Shown: in pieces, positions 8,870 through 17,773 of the stretch
Position numbering within the stretch: position 1 is the stretch's first letter
How the letters are laid out: each line of letters opens with the position of its first letter
Origin: Alphaproteobacteria bacterium
GTDB lineage: Bacteria; Myxococcota_A; UBA796; GCA-2862545
Assembly (NCBI GenBank): GCA_020632925.1
Contig: JACKER010000008.1
Span: 310,001-374,000 of the forward strand
Reading direction: 5' to 3'
Length of the DNA stretch: 64,000 nucleotides
The notes under the pieces: model-generated
What the model was told of the DNA's origin: nothing
Seen by the model: the letters and a program-made list of their open reading frames with translations, nothing else
Databases searched by the model: none
Translations under genes and position numbers: made by a program

Positions 8870-10428
8870 CCGCTCCTCCGGCGGGTCGCGAGCGCGCCGA
8901 GCGCGATCAGCAGCAGGGGCGCCCCCACCATCGCCGCCTTGAGCCGCAGCGCCTGCTCGCGCGACGGCGCCTCCATCGGCACCTCGGGAGCACCGCGACC
9001 GCGGATCCCGATCAGCGCTTCGTCCTCGAGCAGCCAGTCCACCGTGTTCGCGACCAGCACCGGATCGTTGGCGACCGCGTCCGCCGACCCCACCACCGCG
9101 ATCCGCGTGGGCTCGCTGGTGGTGCGCAGGTCCTCGAAAGGCGGCGCCTCGCGATCCAGCCGCTCGGGGAGCTCCCGCCCGACGAACAGGCTCGGGAAGC
9201 GCCCGGAGAGCGCCACCATCACCGGGAAGCTGCCGGTGCGCTCCGTCGGATCGGGCACCTCCAGGGCCGCGGGATCGAGCGAGCGCAGGCCGGACCGCGC
9301 GACCGCGTCATCGTCGGTCCACACCCAGACCTCGCCCTCCACCCCCTCCGGCAGCGGCTCGGCGAGGGACACCGGCGACGCGAAGGGCAGCACCACGCGC
9401 GGCAGGTCGCGCACGGCGCTCACGGCCCGGTCGAGGCGGGTGGTGACCAAGGCGAGCGGGTGGTGCACGCGGACCAGCTGCCGACGCCCGCCCGCCGCCA
9501 CGGGCAGCGCGAGCACCTCGTTGTCGTCGCGGTCGAAGAGCACCTGGTCGCCGAGCACCGCCCCCATCCGCCCGAGCCAGGGGCGCAGGCCGTGCTCGGA
9601 CTCGGACAGCGTCAGCCGCTGCAGGTCGGGCACCACCCCGGACGCGAACACGGCGACGCGCCCGCCGCGCATCAGGAACTGGTCGAGGTGCACGAGATCG
9701 ACCGTCGGGATCGGGTCTCGCGGCGCGACGACCAGCAGCAGGTCGACGTCGTCGGGGACCCCCACGTCCATCCCCGGCACCGTCCGGAACGAGCCCCTCC
9801 CCACGAGCTGGCGGCGCAGGTCCGCGACCGGGGAGTCGTCGGGCGCGGTGGTGGGGTCGGGCTCGCCGTGCCCGAGCCACCAGCCGATGGACGGGCGGTC
9901 GGCGGGCTCGGTGGTGACGGCCCGGATCGCGCGCACGACGTCGAGCTCCAGGTGCTCGAGCGAGGGCAGCGCGCCGATCACCACGTGCCGGTCGCCATGG
10001 TCGAGCGAGGCGCCCATGAACACCGAGCGCGTCTCGGTGCGATCCCAGCTCCGGAACGCGTACGGGAGCGGCCGCACGCCCGATCGCGCGGCCTGCGCGA
10101 CGAGCTCGGGGTCGCCGGTCGGGTCCACCACGTCCACGCGGAGCTGGCCGTCCGCGTGCCGTCCGAGATCCGTGAGCAGGTCGAGCAGCGCCTGGCGGTG
10201 CTGGTGGTACGGGGGGTCCAGGTCCTCGGAGAACCACACCTGGACGGTGAGCGGGCGCTCCAGGTGGCTCACGCTCTCGATCGCGGCGTCGGAGAGCCCG
10301 TACCGCCCGTCGCTGGTCAGGTCGAGGCGGGCCCCGAGCGCCGAGCCGAGGTCCACCGCGGCCAGCGCCAACGCCACCCAGCACGCCGTCCGCACCCACT
10401 CCTCCCGCAGCAGCGAGAGCCGGGTCAC
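8866..10428 (-). CDS. GldG-like auxiliary protein of an ABC-type export system
   Basis: A protein of 520 residues from the GTG at 10428, overlapping the permease stop by four bases. It has an N-terminal membrane segment (ACWVALALAAVDLGSAL), a GldG-type extracytoplasmic domain (LTSDGRYGLSDAAIESV, then LTVQVWFSEDLDPPY), and a C-terminal membrane segment just before the basic end RRRSG. The order permease, GldG-like, DUF4340 is characteristic of the gliding/uncharacterised transport systems of Bacteroidota and Myxococcota. Its transported substrate is unknown. Confidence 0.82.
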   Translation of the reverse strand: MTRLSLLREEWVRTACWVALALAAVDLGSALGARLDLTSDGRYGLSDAAIESVSHLERPLTVQVWFSEDLDPPYHQHRQALLDLLTDLGRHADGQLRVDVVDPTGDPELVAQAARSGVRPLPYAFRSWDRTETRSVFMGASLDHGDRHVVIGALPSLEHLELDVVRAIRAVTTEPADRPSIGWWLGHGEPDPTTAPDDSPVADLRRQLVGRGSFRTVPGMDVGVPDDVDLLLVVAPRDPIPTVDLVHLDQFLMRGGRVAVFASGVVPDLQRLTLSESEHGLRPWLGRMGAVLGDQVLFDRDDNEVLALPVAAGGRRQLVRVHHPLALVTTRLDRAVSAVRDLPRVVLPFASPVSLAEPLPEGVEGEVWVWTDDDAVARSGLRSLDPAALEVPDPTERTGSFPVMVALSGRFPSLFVGRELPERLDREAPPFEDLRTTSEPTRIAVVGSADAVANDPVLVANTVDWLLEDEALIGIRGRGAPEVPMEAPSREQALRLKAAMVGAPLLLIALGALATRRRSG

Positions 10429-11144
10429 GCGAGCCTCCGGTGCTCGACCCGGTGGACGGCGAGCCGCAGCGCGACCGCGGCGAGCGCGAGAAAGTACACG
10501 AAGCTCCCCGGATCGACCACGCCGCGCGCGAGCTCTGCGAGGTGGTGCTCCGCGGTGAGCCGCTCGACCCAGGGCACGAGCGGGGCCGGCACCAGCGGCA
10601 GCGCCCGACCGACGAGCCAGGGCGCGCCCCCCGCGACCAGCGCCACCAGGTAGGCCAGGACCTGGCTGTCGAACCAGGCGCTCGCCGCGATCCCGACGGC
10701 CGCGAGCGCGGAGGCCAGCAGGCCCACCCCGAGGTAGCCACCCAGGATCGGCCCAGGATCGGGCTCGCCCACCCAGGCCAGCGCGACCGGCCAGGGCGCC
10801 GTCAGCAGGATCGCGCCGCCGCAGACCCCGAGCGCGCCGAGCCACTTCCCCACCACGAGCGCCGTGGGCGTCACGGGGAGCGCGTGGAGCACCTGCCAGG
10901 CGCCCGTCCGCTGGTCCTCCGCGAACGAGCGCATCGTGGTCGCCGGCACCACGAGCAGCAGGCAGCCCGCGAGCCAGGAGAGCGGCCCGCGCAGGCTCGC
11001 GACCCCCGACAGGAACAGGTCGTCGTACCAGAGCGTCAGCAACCCGAAGCTCGCGACGAACAGCGCGAGCACACCCCAGGCGAGCGGCCGCCCGAACGCC
11101 GCCACCCACTCCCGGCGAGCGATGGCCAGCGAGCCCGTGAGCAC
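10425..11144 (-). CDS. ABC transporter permease, GldF-like
   Basis: A protein of 239 residues from a GTG, with about six hydrophobic segments (for example WGVLALFVASFGLLTLWY, LSWLAGCLLLVVPATTM, YFLALAAVALRLAV). The RSFAEDQRTGAWQVLHALPVTP loop is typical of ABC-2/GldF permeases. It is the first gene of the operon. The usual ATP-binding subunit is not next to it: the adjacent upstream gene is an arylsulfotransferase-like lipoprotein. The ATPase would have to be supplied from elsewhere. Confidence 0.82.
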   Translation of the reverse strand: MLTGSLAIARREWVAAFGRPLAWGVLALFVASFGLLTLWYDDLFLSGVASLRGPLSWLAGCLLLVVPATTMRSFAEDQRTGAWQVLHALPVTPTALVVGKWLGALGVCGGAILLTAPWPVALAWVGEPDPGPILGGYLGVGLLASALAAVGIAASAWFDSQVLAYLVALVAGGAPWLVGRALPLVPAPLVPWVERLTAEHHLAELARGVVDPGSFVYFLALAAVALRLAVHRVEHRRLA

Positions 11145-11163
11145 GACGGCTCCTATCCGCTTT

Positions 11164-12804
11164 CTACGGCGTCAGGAGCGCGTCGAGCGCCGCGGACCGG
11201 GTGGCCAGCGCGTCGCAGTCCTTCGCGGAGTCGAAGAAGGCGCACCCGTCGTAGCGGTCGGAGCGGTAGGTGTATCCCCCGTTGGCGAAGCTCATCCGCG
11301 ACGCGACGTTCCCCGTCGTCCGGTCGACCTCCACGATGTCCGCGCGGTTCGACTCGCTGGCCTCGGTGATCAACACCCGGTTGTTGCCGAGGTCGTCGAT
11401 GTCCCCCATGTACCGCTCGAACCAGCCCGCCTCCTGCCAGCGCCAGAGCCGCTGCGCCGTCATCGTGCTCGGGTCGATGAACCAGAATTGCGCCTCGCTG
11501 TGCCCCCGGTCGTACCCGTTGTCGTAGACCAGGAAGTGCCGGTCGTCGCTGACCTCGAGCCCGTGCTGGCACTGGGGCAGCGCGCTGTCGCCCAGGTTGC
11601 GCCCCTGCGCGTCGATCACGTTCCAGCCGAGGCCGGTGCCGAGCACCCACTTGGTCCGGCGGTTCGTCATGTCGATGGCGATCATCTGCTGCGACAGGCA
11701 GAGGCTGACGTAGACCTCGGGGCCGTCGACGGTGTCCGCCACGTCCATCCAGTTCGCGTGCCAGGGGTCCGAGTTGAACCCGCCGCCGGGCGCCAGGTCG
11801 CCCGCGTCCGCCGCCACCTGCGAGTCGTACTCCCAGTCCACCTGGTTCGTGGTCGGGTCGATCAGGCGCAGCCCGAAGCCGTCCCAGCTCTGCGTCCCGC
11901 GCGTGTTGCGGCGGATCTCGAGGGTCATCAGGCGGCCGTCGCGGATGCGCTTGCCGTCGTGGTGGAACTCGTTCTGCTGCCAGCCGTTGGGGGCGAACGC
12001 GTACGTCACGCCATCCCACATGTCGAGGATGCGGACCCGGCCGTCGGCGTCCATGCCGCCGCCCCACACGATCTTGTCGTCCTCGGGGTGGTAGCGCGCC
12101 TCGACCCACTTCCCGACGCCGTTCGGGAGCGCCGACCACCAGCGCGCGCGGCCGTCCGGGCCCCAGATGACCAGCCAGGCGGCGCCGAAGGCGGACTGGG
12201 CGTACGGGGCGAGCGTCCAGGCGCCGGTCATGCCGAGCACCGGGTCGATGGTCACGTCGAGCGGACGCAGCGCGTTCGGCGGGACGTCGGTGTGGTAGGT
12301 CGTGGACGCTGCGGGGCCCGCGCTCGTCGGGCACGTGGGCGCCGCGGTGCAGGTCCAGTCCATGTTCGGGACGAGCCCGGACATCCGCAGGACGTGGTGC
12401 GTCCCGGCGGCGTCGCTCTCCACGAGGAAGACCTGGTCGGACTCGCTGTCCGAGATGCAGCGGGCGGCGACCATGGCCGACGCGCTGAGGTCGACGGTGA
12501 GCTCCACCTGCGTGGTGATCGGACCCGCGGCGGCGGTGAACGAGGTGACCGTCAGGCCGGCGTCCTCGAGGCACGGATCGAGCACACCCGTCTCGCCCGT
12601 CGGCGTGGTGTCCGTGTCGGCGTCGCTGTCGGCGTCCGTGTCCGTGTCCGTGTCGCTGTCGGCGTCCGTGTCCGCGTCGCTGTCGGCGTCCGTGTCCGCG
12701 TCGCTGTCGGCGTCCGTGTCGGTGTCCGCGTCGACCGGATCGTCCTTGGTGGACGTGGAGGGCTTGCACGCGGCGAGGGCGAGGAGCAGGAGGAGGTGGC
12801 GCAT
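11164..12804 (-). CDS. Arylsulfotransferase (ASST)-like lipoprotein with acidic linker
   Basis: A protein of 546 residues. A lipoprotein signal ends at a lipobox-like LALAAC near residue 13. It is followed by an Asp/Thr/Ala/Ser linker of about 45 residues encoded by tandem 24-bp repeats. The remaining part fits the arylsulfotransferase beta-propeller family: WLVIWGPDGRARWW, then DPWHANWMDV, a QHGLEV segment and ITEASESNR. The central HANW and the QHG His are positioned like the conserved His residues of ASST proteins. Whether it transfers sulfate or is only a propeller is undecided. It diverges from the deformylase gene. Confidence 0.75.
   Translation of the reverse strand: MRHLLLLLALAACKPSTSTKDDPVDADTDTDADSDADTDADSDADTDADSDTDTDTDADSDADTDTTPTGETGVLDPCLEDAGLTVTSFTAAAGPITTQVELTVDLSASAMVAARCISDSESDQVFLVESDAAGTHHVLRMSGLVPNMDWTCTAAPTCPTSAGPAASTTYHTDVPPNALRPLDVTIDPVLGMTGAWTLAPYAQSAFGAAWLVIWGPDGRARWWSALPNGVGKWVEARYHPEDDKIVWGGGMDADGRVRILDMWDGVTYAFAPNGWQQNEFHHDGKRIRDGRLMTLEIRRNTRGTQSWDGFGLRLIDPTTNQVDWEYDSQVAADAGDLAPGGGFNSDPWHANWMDVADTVDGPEVYVSLCLSQQMIAIDMTNRRTKWVLGTGLGWNVIDAQGRNLGDSALPQCQHGLEVSDDRHFLVYDNGYDRGHSEAQFWFIDPSTMTAQRLWRWQEAGWFERYMGDIDDLGNNRVLITEASESNRADIVEVDRTTGNVASRMSFANGGYTYRSDRYDGCAFFDSAKDCDALATRSAALDALLTP
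12602..12731. repeat. Tandem 24-bp repeats encoding an Asp-rich linker
   Basis: Imperfect tandem copies of a unit beginning GTGTCCGCGTCGCTG encode alternating Asp/Ala/Thr/Ser on the minus strand, inside the ASST-like lipoprotein. A similar acidic linker occurs in the beta-helix lipoprotein at 38874, so this linker type recurs in the genome. Confidence 0.8.
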
Positions 12805-12865
12805 CGCTCGTCGTACCACGGCGGAGCGCGTGGACGTTACGATCCTGGGTCCAGCCGGAGCAGCC

Positions 12866-13399
12866 ATGCCTGTCCTCGACATCCTGACCGCCCCCCACCC
12901 CACCCTCGAGAAGCGCGCCCGCGACGTGGAGGCCGACGAGTTCGGCGACGAGCTGGTGCAGCGCGTGTCCGACATGGCGGAGACGATGTACGCCGCCCCC
13001 GGCGTCGGGCTCGCGGCTCCCCAGGTCAACGACCCGCGGCGGGTGCTGGTGCTGGACCCGGGCGAGAAGGAGGAGCGCGGTCGGCGCTTCTTCGCGATGG
13101 CCAACCCGAAGATCGTCGAGCACTCGCAGGACACGATCGACTGGAACGAGACCTGCCTGTCGGTGCCGGAGTTCGAGATCGAGCTGCGTCGCTGGCGCCG
13201 CGTGAAGGTCGCCTGGCAGGACTGCAAGGACGGGTCGCCGCGGGAGAGCTGGTTCGAGGACTACGAGGCGGTGATCGTGCAGCACGAGCTCGATCACCTC
13301 GATGGGACCGTGCTCCTCGACAAGGCGAGCCGGTTCAAGCGAAGCTGGTACCTCCGTCGCGTGTCGAAGCTGAAGAAGCGCGAGAGGGTGACGGCATGA
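12866..13399 (+). CDS. def: Peptide deformylase
   Basis: A protein of 177 residues that removes the N-formyl group from nascent proteins. All three diagnostic motifs are present: GVGLAAPQ (residues 46-53), ETCLS with the metal Cys97, and QHELDH with His140, Glu141 and His144. The length is normal for the family. The ATG at 12866 gives a standard N-terminus (MPVLDILTAPHP). The stop overlaps the ATG of the next gene (ATGA). Confidence 0.95.
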   Translation: MPVLDILTAPHPTLEKRARDVEADEFGDELVQRVSDMAETMYAAPGVGLAAPQVNDPRRVLVLDPGEKEERGRRFFAMANPKIVEHSQDTIDWNETCLSVPEFEIELRRWRRVKVAWQDCKDGSPRESWFEDYEAVIVQHELDHLDGTVLLDKASRFKRSWYLRRVSKLKKRERVTA

Positions 13400-14019
13400 T
13401 CGGGTTCGGGTGGTGGCTGGCGACGGCGGGGGCGACCGAGGTGGACTGCACCTCGACGCAGGCCGAGGTCGTGAAGCAGGCGTTCGAGGACTCCGAGGCG
13501 CAGCGCGACCGGCGGGCGACGGACCCCGAGGTCCAGAAGGCGGACGAGCAGCGGACGAAGGCGATGGCGAAGCTCGCGCGCAAGGGCGAGCTGTGCACGG
13601 CCGAGGAGAAGTGGCAGGCCGCCTGGATCATGATGCAGGCGGACGACGTGGACACGCTCGAGCTGGCCTACGAGCTCGCGGTGGAGACGATGGAGGCGCA
13701 CTACGGGCGAGGCCCGTGGCTGGTGGCCTACTCCTTCGACCGCAAGCGGGTGGCGAACGGGTACCGCCAGTCCTACGGGACGCAGACGCGCATCGACAGC
13801 CAGGGGCGGCGCTGCCTGGTGGAGGTCGAGCCGGACGTGACGGACGAGCAGCGCCAGAAGTACGGGCACCCGCCGATCGCCGAGGTGTACCGGAAGATCC
13901 TGGACATGAACGGGTTCACGGACGACCAGCCGACGCTGGACCGCGTGCAGCGGCGCGGGCTGTACTGCGAGCCGCAGGCGCAGAAGCGCGGCGCGGGTCG
14001 GATCGCTCCTCCCCAGTAG
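13396..14019 (+). CDS. Hypothetical protein, possibly exported
   Basis: A protein of 207 residues whose start overlaps the deformylase stop. A short hydrophobic N-terminus (MIGFGWWLATAGAT) could be a weak signal peptide, followed by a charged, mostly helical domain. Three cysteines outside the N-terminus (ELCTAEE, RRCLVEV, LYCEPQ) could form disulfides if secreted. It abuts the convergent pseudokinase gene without a gap. Family not recognised. Confidence 0.72.
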   Translation: MIGFGWWLATAGATEVDCTSTQAEVVKQAFEDSEAQRDRRATDPEVQKADEQRTKAMAKLARKGELCTAEEKWQAAWIMMQADDVDTLELAYELAVETMEAHYGRGPWLVAYSFDRKRVANGYRQSYGTQTRIDSQGRRCLVEVEPDVTDEQRQKYGHPPIAEVYRKILDMNGFTDDQPTLDRVQRRGLYCEPQAQKRGAGRIAPPQ

Positions 14020-15585
14020 TCAGCGGGTGCGGCACCGCATGAAGGCGGGGTCGCAGCGCAGGACGACGTTGGCGCCGGGCGCGACGACGACCTTGCCCGC
14101 GGGGACCTGGGTGCCGCCGAAGGTCGCCATGACCCGGTACTCGCCCGCGGGGACGGGGCCGGGGGGAAAGGTGCCGGCGGGGCCGACGAAGAGGACCTGA
14201 TCGGCGCCCTCGGCGGTGAGGGTGGCGGTGGGTTCGGAGCTCGGGATCGGCTCGGGAGCGGGTGCGGGAGCGGGTGCGGGTGCGGGTGCGGGGGTTGGTG
14301 GGACGGGGTGCGGCGCGGGCTTCGGGGGATCGGGCACGCGTACGGGTGCGGGAGCGGGCGTGGGATCGGGCACGGGTACGGGCATGGGCAGGGGTTCGGG
14401 AGCGGGAGCGGGAGCGGGAGCGGGAGCGGGCGTGGGATCGGGCACGGGCACGGGCACGGGCACGGGCACGGGCATGGATACGGGAGCGGGAGCGGGAGCG
14501 GGAGCGGGAGGGGGAGTTGAGGCCGTGGGTGGGGTGATGGCGACGATCACGCCGAACGCGAACACGGCCAGCAGCAGGACCAGGACGAACCCGGCGGCGG
14601 CGGCGGCGAGGGCGACCAGCGCGAGCATCCACCCGGCGCCGGAGCGTTCCTCCTCCTCCTCCTCCACGTAGAGAGGCTCGGGGACGGGGTCGGGCTCGGG
14701 CTCGGGCTGCGGCAGGACCGGGGGATCCATGCCCTCGGTGAGCAGGGCGCCCTCGAGCTCGTCGCCGCCGGGGGCGTCGGGGCGCACGTTCTCGGCGGCC
14801 CAGTCCGCGAGCGACGGGCCCCACAGGGACTCGCCGAGCTGCTGGCACGTCTGCACCACGTCCATCGCCGACGGGCGGTCGCGGGGGTCGGGGGCGCGCA
14901 TGCGGGCGGCGAGGACCATGACGGGCCCGGGCACGCGGACGGCCATGTGGACGGTGGGCGCGTCGGCGTCGGCGTCTCCGGGGCGGGCGCCGGTCACGAG
15001 CTCCTCGAGCACGATGCCGAGCGAGTAGATGTCGCCGCGGTGGTCCTCCTGGCCCTCGATGCGCTCGGGCGGGACGTACCCGCTGGTGCCGAGCGTCTGC
15101 CAGCCGGTCTGGCCCTCGATGCCCTCGACCTTCGCCCGCGCCTCCGAGAAGTCGCAGAGGCGCACGTTGCCGTCCGGATCGATCTCGATGGCGGAGGGGC
15201 TGATGTTCCGGTGCAGCAGGTGCATCGGCACGCCGTCCGCGCGCTCCCGGTTCCACAGCTCGTCGAGCGTGCGCGCGACCGCCGACACGATCGGCAGCGC
15301 CGCCGACGGGGGGACGGTGCCCCGGGTCCGCAAGAGCGTGAGCAGATCGCGACCGCCCCGGTGCTCGCGGACCATCGCGAAGTGCCCCGCGATCCGGACC
15401 GGGCCCTCGCCCGACGAGACCTTGCGGCTCGACACACCCGCCACGATTCGGGCCTCGTCCCGCAGGCGGGCGAGCTGCCGGACGCTGCACTCCGGGTACA
15501 GGTCGATCCGCACCGCCACGCCGCCGCGCTCCGGCCGAGCGATCAGGACGATCCGATCCCCGGTCCGCGAACGCACCGCGGCCAC
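14020..15585 (-). CDS. Membrane-bound protein kinase-like protein (probable pseudokinase) with Pro-rich linker and PEGA-like tail
   Basis: A protein of 521 residues from the GTG at 15585. The frame stays open to a possible CTG at 15636, preceded by GGGAGG, giving 17 more residues that look native (VFVANTTEPRRFR). A protein-kinase-like fold spans residues 1-260. The catalytic loop reads HRN (125-127) instead of HRD, the metal motif reads DFS instead of DFG, and no Gly-rich loop or obvious ATP Lys is seen, so catalysis is doubtful. Then follow an acidic stretch, a membrane segment (about 319-350), a 120-residue Ala/Pro and Val/Pro repeat, and a PEGA-like domain. It is probably an envelope-spanning sensor or scaffold. 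Confidence 0.75.
   Translation of the reverse strand: MAAVRSRTGDRIVLIARPERGGVAVRIDLYPECSVRQLARLRDEARIVAGVSSRKVSSGEGPVRIAGHFAMVREHRGGRDLLTLLRTRGTVPPSAALPIVSAVARTLDELWNRERADGVPMHLLHRNISPSAIEIDPDGNVRLCDFSEARAKVEGIEGQTGWQTLGTSGYVPPERIEGQEDHRGDIYSLGIVLEELVTGARPGDADADAPTVHMAVRVPGPVMVLAARMRAPDPRDRPSAMDVVQTCQQLGESLWGPSLADWAAENVRPDAPGGDELEGALLTEGMDPPVLPQPEPEPDPVPEPLYVEEEEEERSGAGWMLALVALAAAAAGFVLVLLLAVFAFGVIVAITPPTASTPPPAPAPAPAPVSMPVPVPVPVPVPDPTPAPAPAPAPAPEPLPMPVPVPDPTPAPAPVRVPDPPKPAPHPVPPTPAPAPAPAPAPAPEPIPSSEPTATLTAEGADQVLFVGPAGTFPPGPVPAGEYRVMATFGGTQVPAGKVVVAPGANVVLRCDPAFMRCRTR
14241..14514. repeat. Low-complexity hexamer-type repeats
   Basis: Stretches of repeated GGGAGC/GGGTGC and GGGCAC-type hexamers encode alternating Ala-Pro and Val-Pro on the minus strand within the pseudokinase gene. 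On the opposite strand the same DNA reads as Gly-rich frames, which are shadows. Confidence 0.75.
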
Positions 15586-15668
15586 CCGGAACCGCCGGGG
15601 TTCCGTGGTGTTCGCGACGAAGACGGTCTCCTCCAGGGGTCATCCTCCCGTTGGAGCACGTACCCGGA

Positions 15669-16595
15669 TCAGTTCACGGAGACGACGGAGAGCAGCAGCG
15701 GCACCGGGCTGGTGCAGGTCGAGCAGCTGATCGCCACCAGCCACACGCCGTCCGCGGTGAAGCCGCTGAAGGAGTCGCCGTTGATGTCGGGCAGGGACAG
15801 GTCGGCGTCGGTCTTCCCGAACACGTCCCAGGTCCACTTCTCGGCGGCGGACTCGTCCAGCGTGAGGAACTGGTCCTCGACCGTCGTGGCGTCGTCCGCG
15901 TCGTAGTGCGCGACCAGCAGCCGATCGCCGAGCAGCGAGTCGAAGGTCTGACCGTTCACGTCCGTGGTCACGGCCGACCAGTCGAGTGTGTACGGCCCGA
16001 TGTCGGCCTCGGTCTCGATCGTCGGCTTGCCGGCGATGTCCAGCGTCTGCACGTCGAGCTGGCTGCTCGTGTCGGTGAACTCCACGTCGTGGTTCGCGTT
16101 GCCGTCCGTCGGGACGACGAACACGCTGGTGAGCACGTCGGTCACGCCGTCGACGATGTCGACCAGCGACAGCAGCCAGGTCTGGTCCACGTTCTCGTCC
16201 AGCGGGCCGTCGGGGCCCGTGTCGAGCGCGTTGCCGATGATCTCGAACTCGGACGCACAGATGTTGGTGTCCGTCACGCCGTCGATCTCGCCGATCCACT
16301 GGGTCGCAGCGTCCGCCTGCACCAGCGTGTTCGCGGCGATCTTGGCTTCGACCTCCGCCTGCGTCAGGTCGAGCTCCAGGAGATAGACCTGCTCCACCTT
16401 CCCTGGCTCGAACGGCCGCCCCCGGAGATCGAGCGTCACCTGCGACCAGTCCGCGCAGAAGTCGGCGTGCGACTCCACGTCCACCGAGTCGAGCGTGACG
16501 ATCCCCTTGTACTCGAAGTTGTTCGCCTGCTCCATCACCAGGTCAGCCGACCCACCACCGCAGCCGACCAGCGCCAGCGCAACCCATCCCTTCAT
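15669..16595 (-). CDS. Lipoprotein, paralogue of the neighbour at 16796-17773
   Basis: A protein of 308 residues. The ATG at 16595 is preferred over the one at 16607 because GGAGG lies five bases before it. The signal MKGWVALALVGC ends in a lipobox cysteine. The mature part is acidic, with two similar halves around DWSQVTLDLRGRPF and DWSAVTTDVNGQTF, and ends in a CSTC motif after FSGFTADGVWLVAI. The upstream lipoprotein has a matching layout (DWSALTTDLVGKPM, FPGFTAGHVWAI, CSYC), so the two are old duplicates. Function unknown; cell-surface or periplasmic. Confidence 0.75.
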   Translation of the reverse strand: MKGWVALALVGCGGGSADLVMEQANNFEYKGIVTLDSVDVESHADFCADWSQVTLDLRGRPFEPGKVEQVYLLELDLTQAEVEAKIAANTLVQADAATQWIGEIDGVTDTNICASEFEIIGNALDTGPDGPLDENVDQTWLLSLVDIVDGVTDVLTSVFVVPTDGNANHDVEFTDTSSQLDVQTLDIAGKPTIETEADIGPYTLDWSAVTTDVNGQTFDSLLGDRLLVAHYDADDATTVEDQFLTLDESAAEKWTWDVFGKTDADLSLPDINGDSFSGFTADGVWLVAISCSTCTSPVPLLLSVVSVN

Positions 16596-16656
16596 CGAGG
16601 CCTCCATCGCCAGCCACGATAGCCGTCCGCGGCCGGATCGTCATGGAGGATGAAGG

Positions 16657-16719
16657 AGCGCCCGGTCACCGCTCGGAGCTGCGTCGCGACGGGGGTTGAG
16701 CCGGCGGCGACCGGGCGCT
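16657..16719. other. Inverted repeat in intergenic gap
   Basis: AGCGCCCGGTC (16657-16667) and GACCGGGCGCT (16709-16719) form an 11-bp perfect stem with a 41-base loop. It lies in the 200-base gap between two co-directional lipoprotein genes, so it could terminate or attenuate transcription between them. Nothing else is visible in this gap. Confidence 0.4.
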
Positions 16720-16795
16720 GCATCCGACCGTTGGACACACCGCCCGCGCCGGACCGTCCCCCCGATGACGAACGGAGACCGTCGGCGACGAGCCG

Positions 16796-17773
16796 CTACT
16801 GAACGTCCACCCGGGCGGTCCACACCGGGAAGCGCGTCATGCAATAGGAGCAACGCCCGGAGATCGCCCATACGTGCCCCGCGGTGAAGCCGGGGAAGGC
16901 CTTCCCGGTGGGGTCGAGCGCGAGGTCCAGCCGGACATCGGTGAAGCCCGACACCTCGAGCCTCCAGCTCGCATCCGACGCTGCCGGCAGATCGATCAGC
17001 TTCGCCGAAAGATCGGTCCCCGCGGGGTGACGGGTGATCGACACCTCGTCCACCGCGCCCTCCTCCATCGGCTTGCCCACCAGATCGGTCGTGAGCGCCG
17101 ACCAGTCCACGGTCCACAGGTCCCACCGCGACGAGGTGAGGAGCGGCGCCCCCTGCCCCGCCGACCAGGTGAACGACGCGCTGGCGTCCGTGAGCGAGAC
17201 GGCGGACCCCGACCCGTTGCGGATCGGCACCAGCACGGTCGCGACGCGCAGATCGAGCCGAACGCCGTCGTCGTGGGCCAGGCCGAGCACCCAGCTCTTG
17301 GCCGGGTTCTCCACCAGGAAGGCGGCCGTGTCGAACGCGGTGGGCCCGGCGTGCAGGTCCGAGAGGTGCGCCGACGCCAGGCCCGCCGCGTCCAGGCTCC
17401 AGACCGCGATCAGGTCTTCGAAGATGTCGTCACGGGCCAGCCGCTCACCGACGGTCGCGGGCGGCTCGAGGACCTCGAACAGCACCAGCGTGCCCGCCGC
17501 CGTCGCCACGATCGGGTCGCCCCAGGCGTCCGTCGTCAGCGTCGTCCAGGTGACGAGCGGATCGAAGCCCGCGCGGATCTCCTGCGTGGTCAGGGACATC
17601 GTGAGCGACAGCCCGGGGTCCTGCGCCGCCGTGACGACGAGATCCGGGCCCGGCGGGGTGCCCGTGTGCGTCGGCGTGGTCGCGCCGGTGTCCCCGGTGG
17701 GCGGCGTGGTGGTCGGGGGCGTCCGCGTCGGCTCGCCCGAGCAGCCCAGCAACGACACGAACGTGGCGATCAC
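16796..17773 (-). CDS. Lipoprotein with Thr/Pro linker, paralogue of the downstream lipoprotein
   Basis: A protein of 325 residues from the GTG at 17773, which overlaps the stop of the Old Yellow Enzyme gene (GTGA). A short signal (MIATFVSLLGC) ends at a lipobox cysteine, followed by a Thr/Pro/Gly linker of about 35 residues. The body shares the DWSALTTDLVG and FPGFTAGHVWAI segments and a C-terminal CxxC (CSYC) with the lipoprotein at 15669-16595. It is probably surface-exposed; function unknown. Confidence 0.75.
   Translation of the reverse strand: MIATFVSLLGCSGEPTRTPPTTTPPTGDTGATTPTHTGTPPGPDLVVTAAQDPGLSLTMSLTTQEIRAGFDPLVTWTTLTTDAWGDPIVATAAGTLVLFEVLEPPATVGERLARDDIFEDLIAVWSLDAAGLASAHLSDLHAGPTAFDTAAFLVENPAKSWVLGLAHDDGVRLDLRVATVLVPIRNGSGSAVSLTDASASFTWSAGQGAPLLTSSRWDLWTVDWSALTTDLVGKPMEEGAVDEVSITRHPAGTDLSAKLIDLPAASDASWRLEVSGFTDVRLDLALDPTGKAFPGFTAGHVWAISGRCSYCMTRFPVWTARVDVQ

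Noticed and set aside
14216..14671. Gly-rich plus-strand frame in the pseudokinase region
   Set aside because: It is the reverse strand of the Pro-rich linker repeat.
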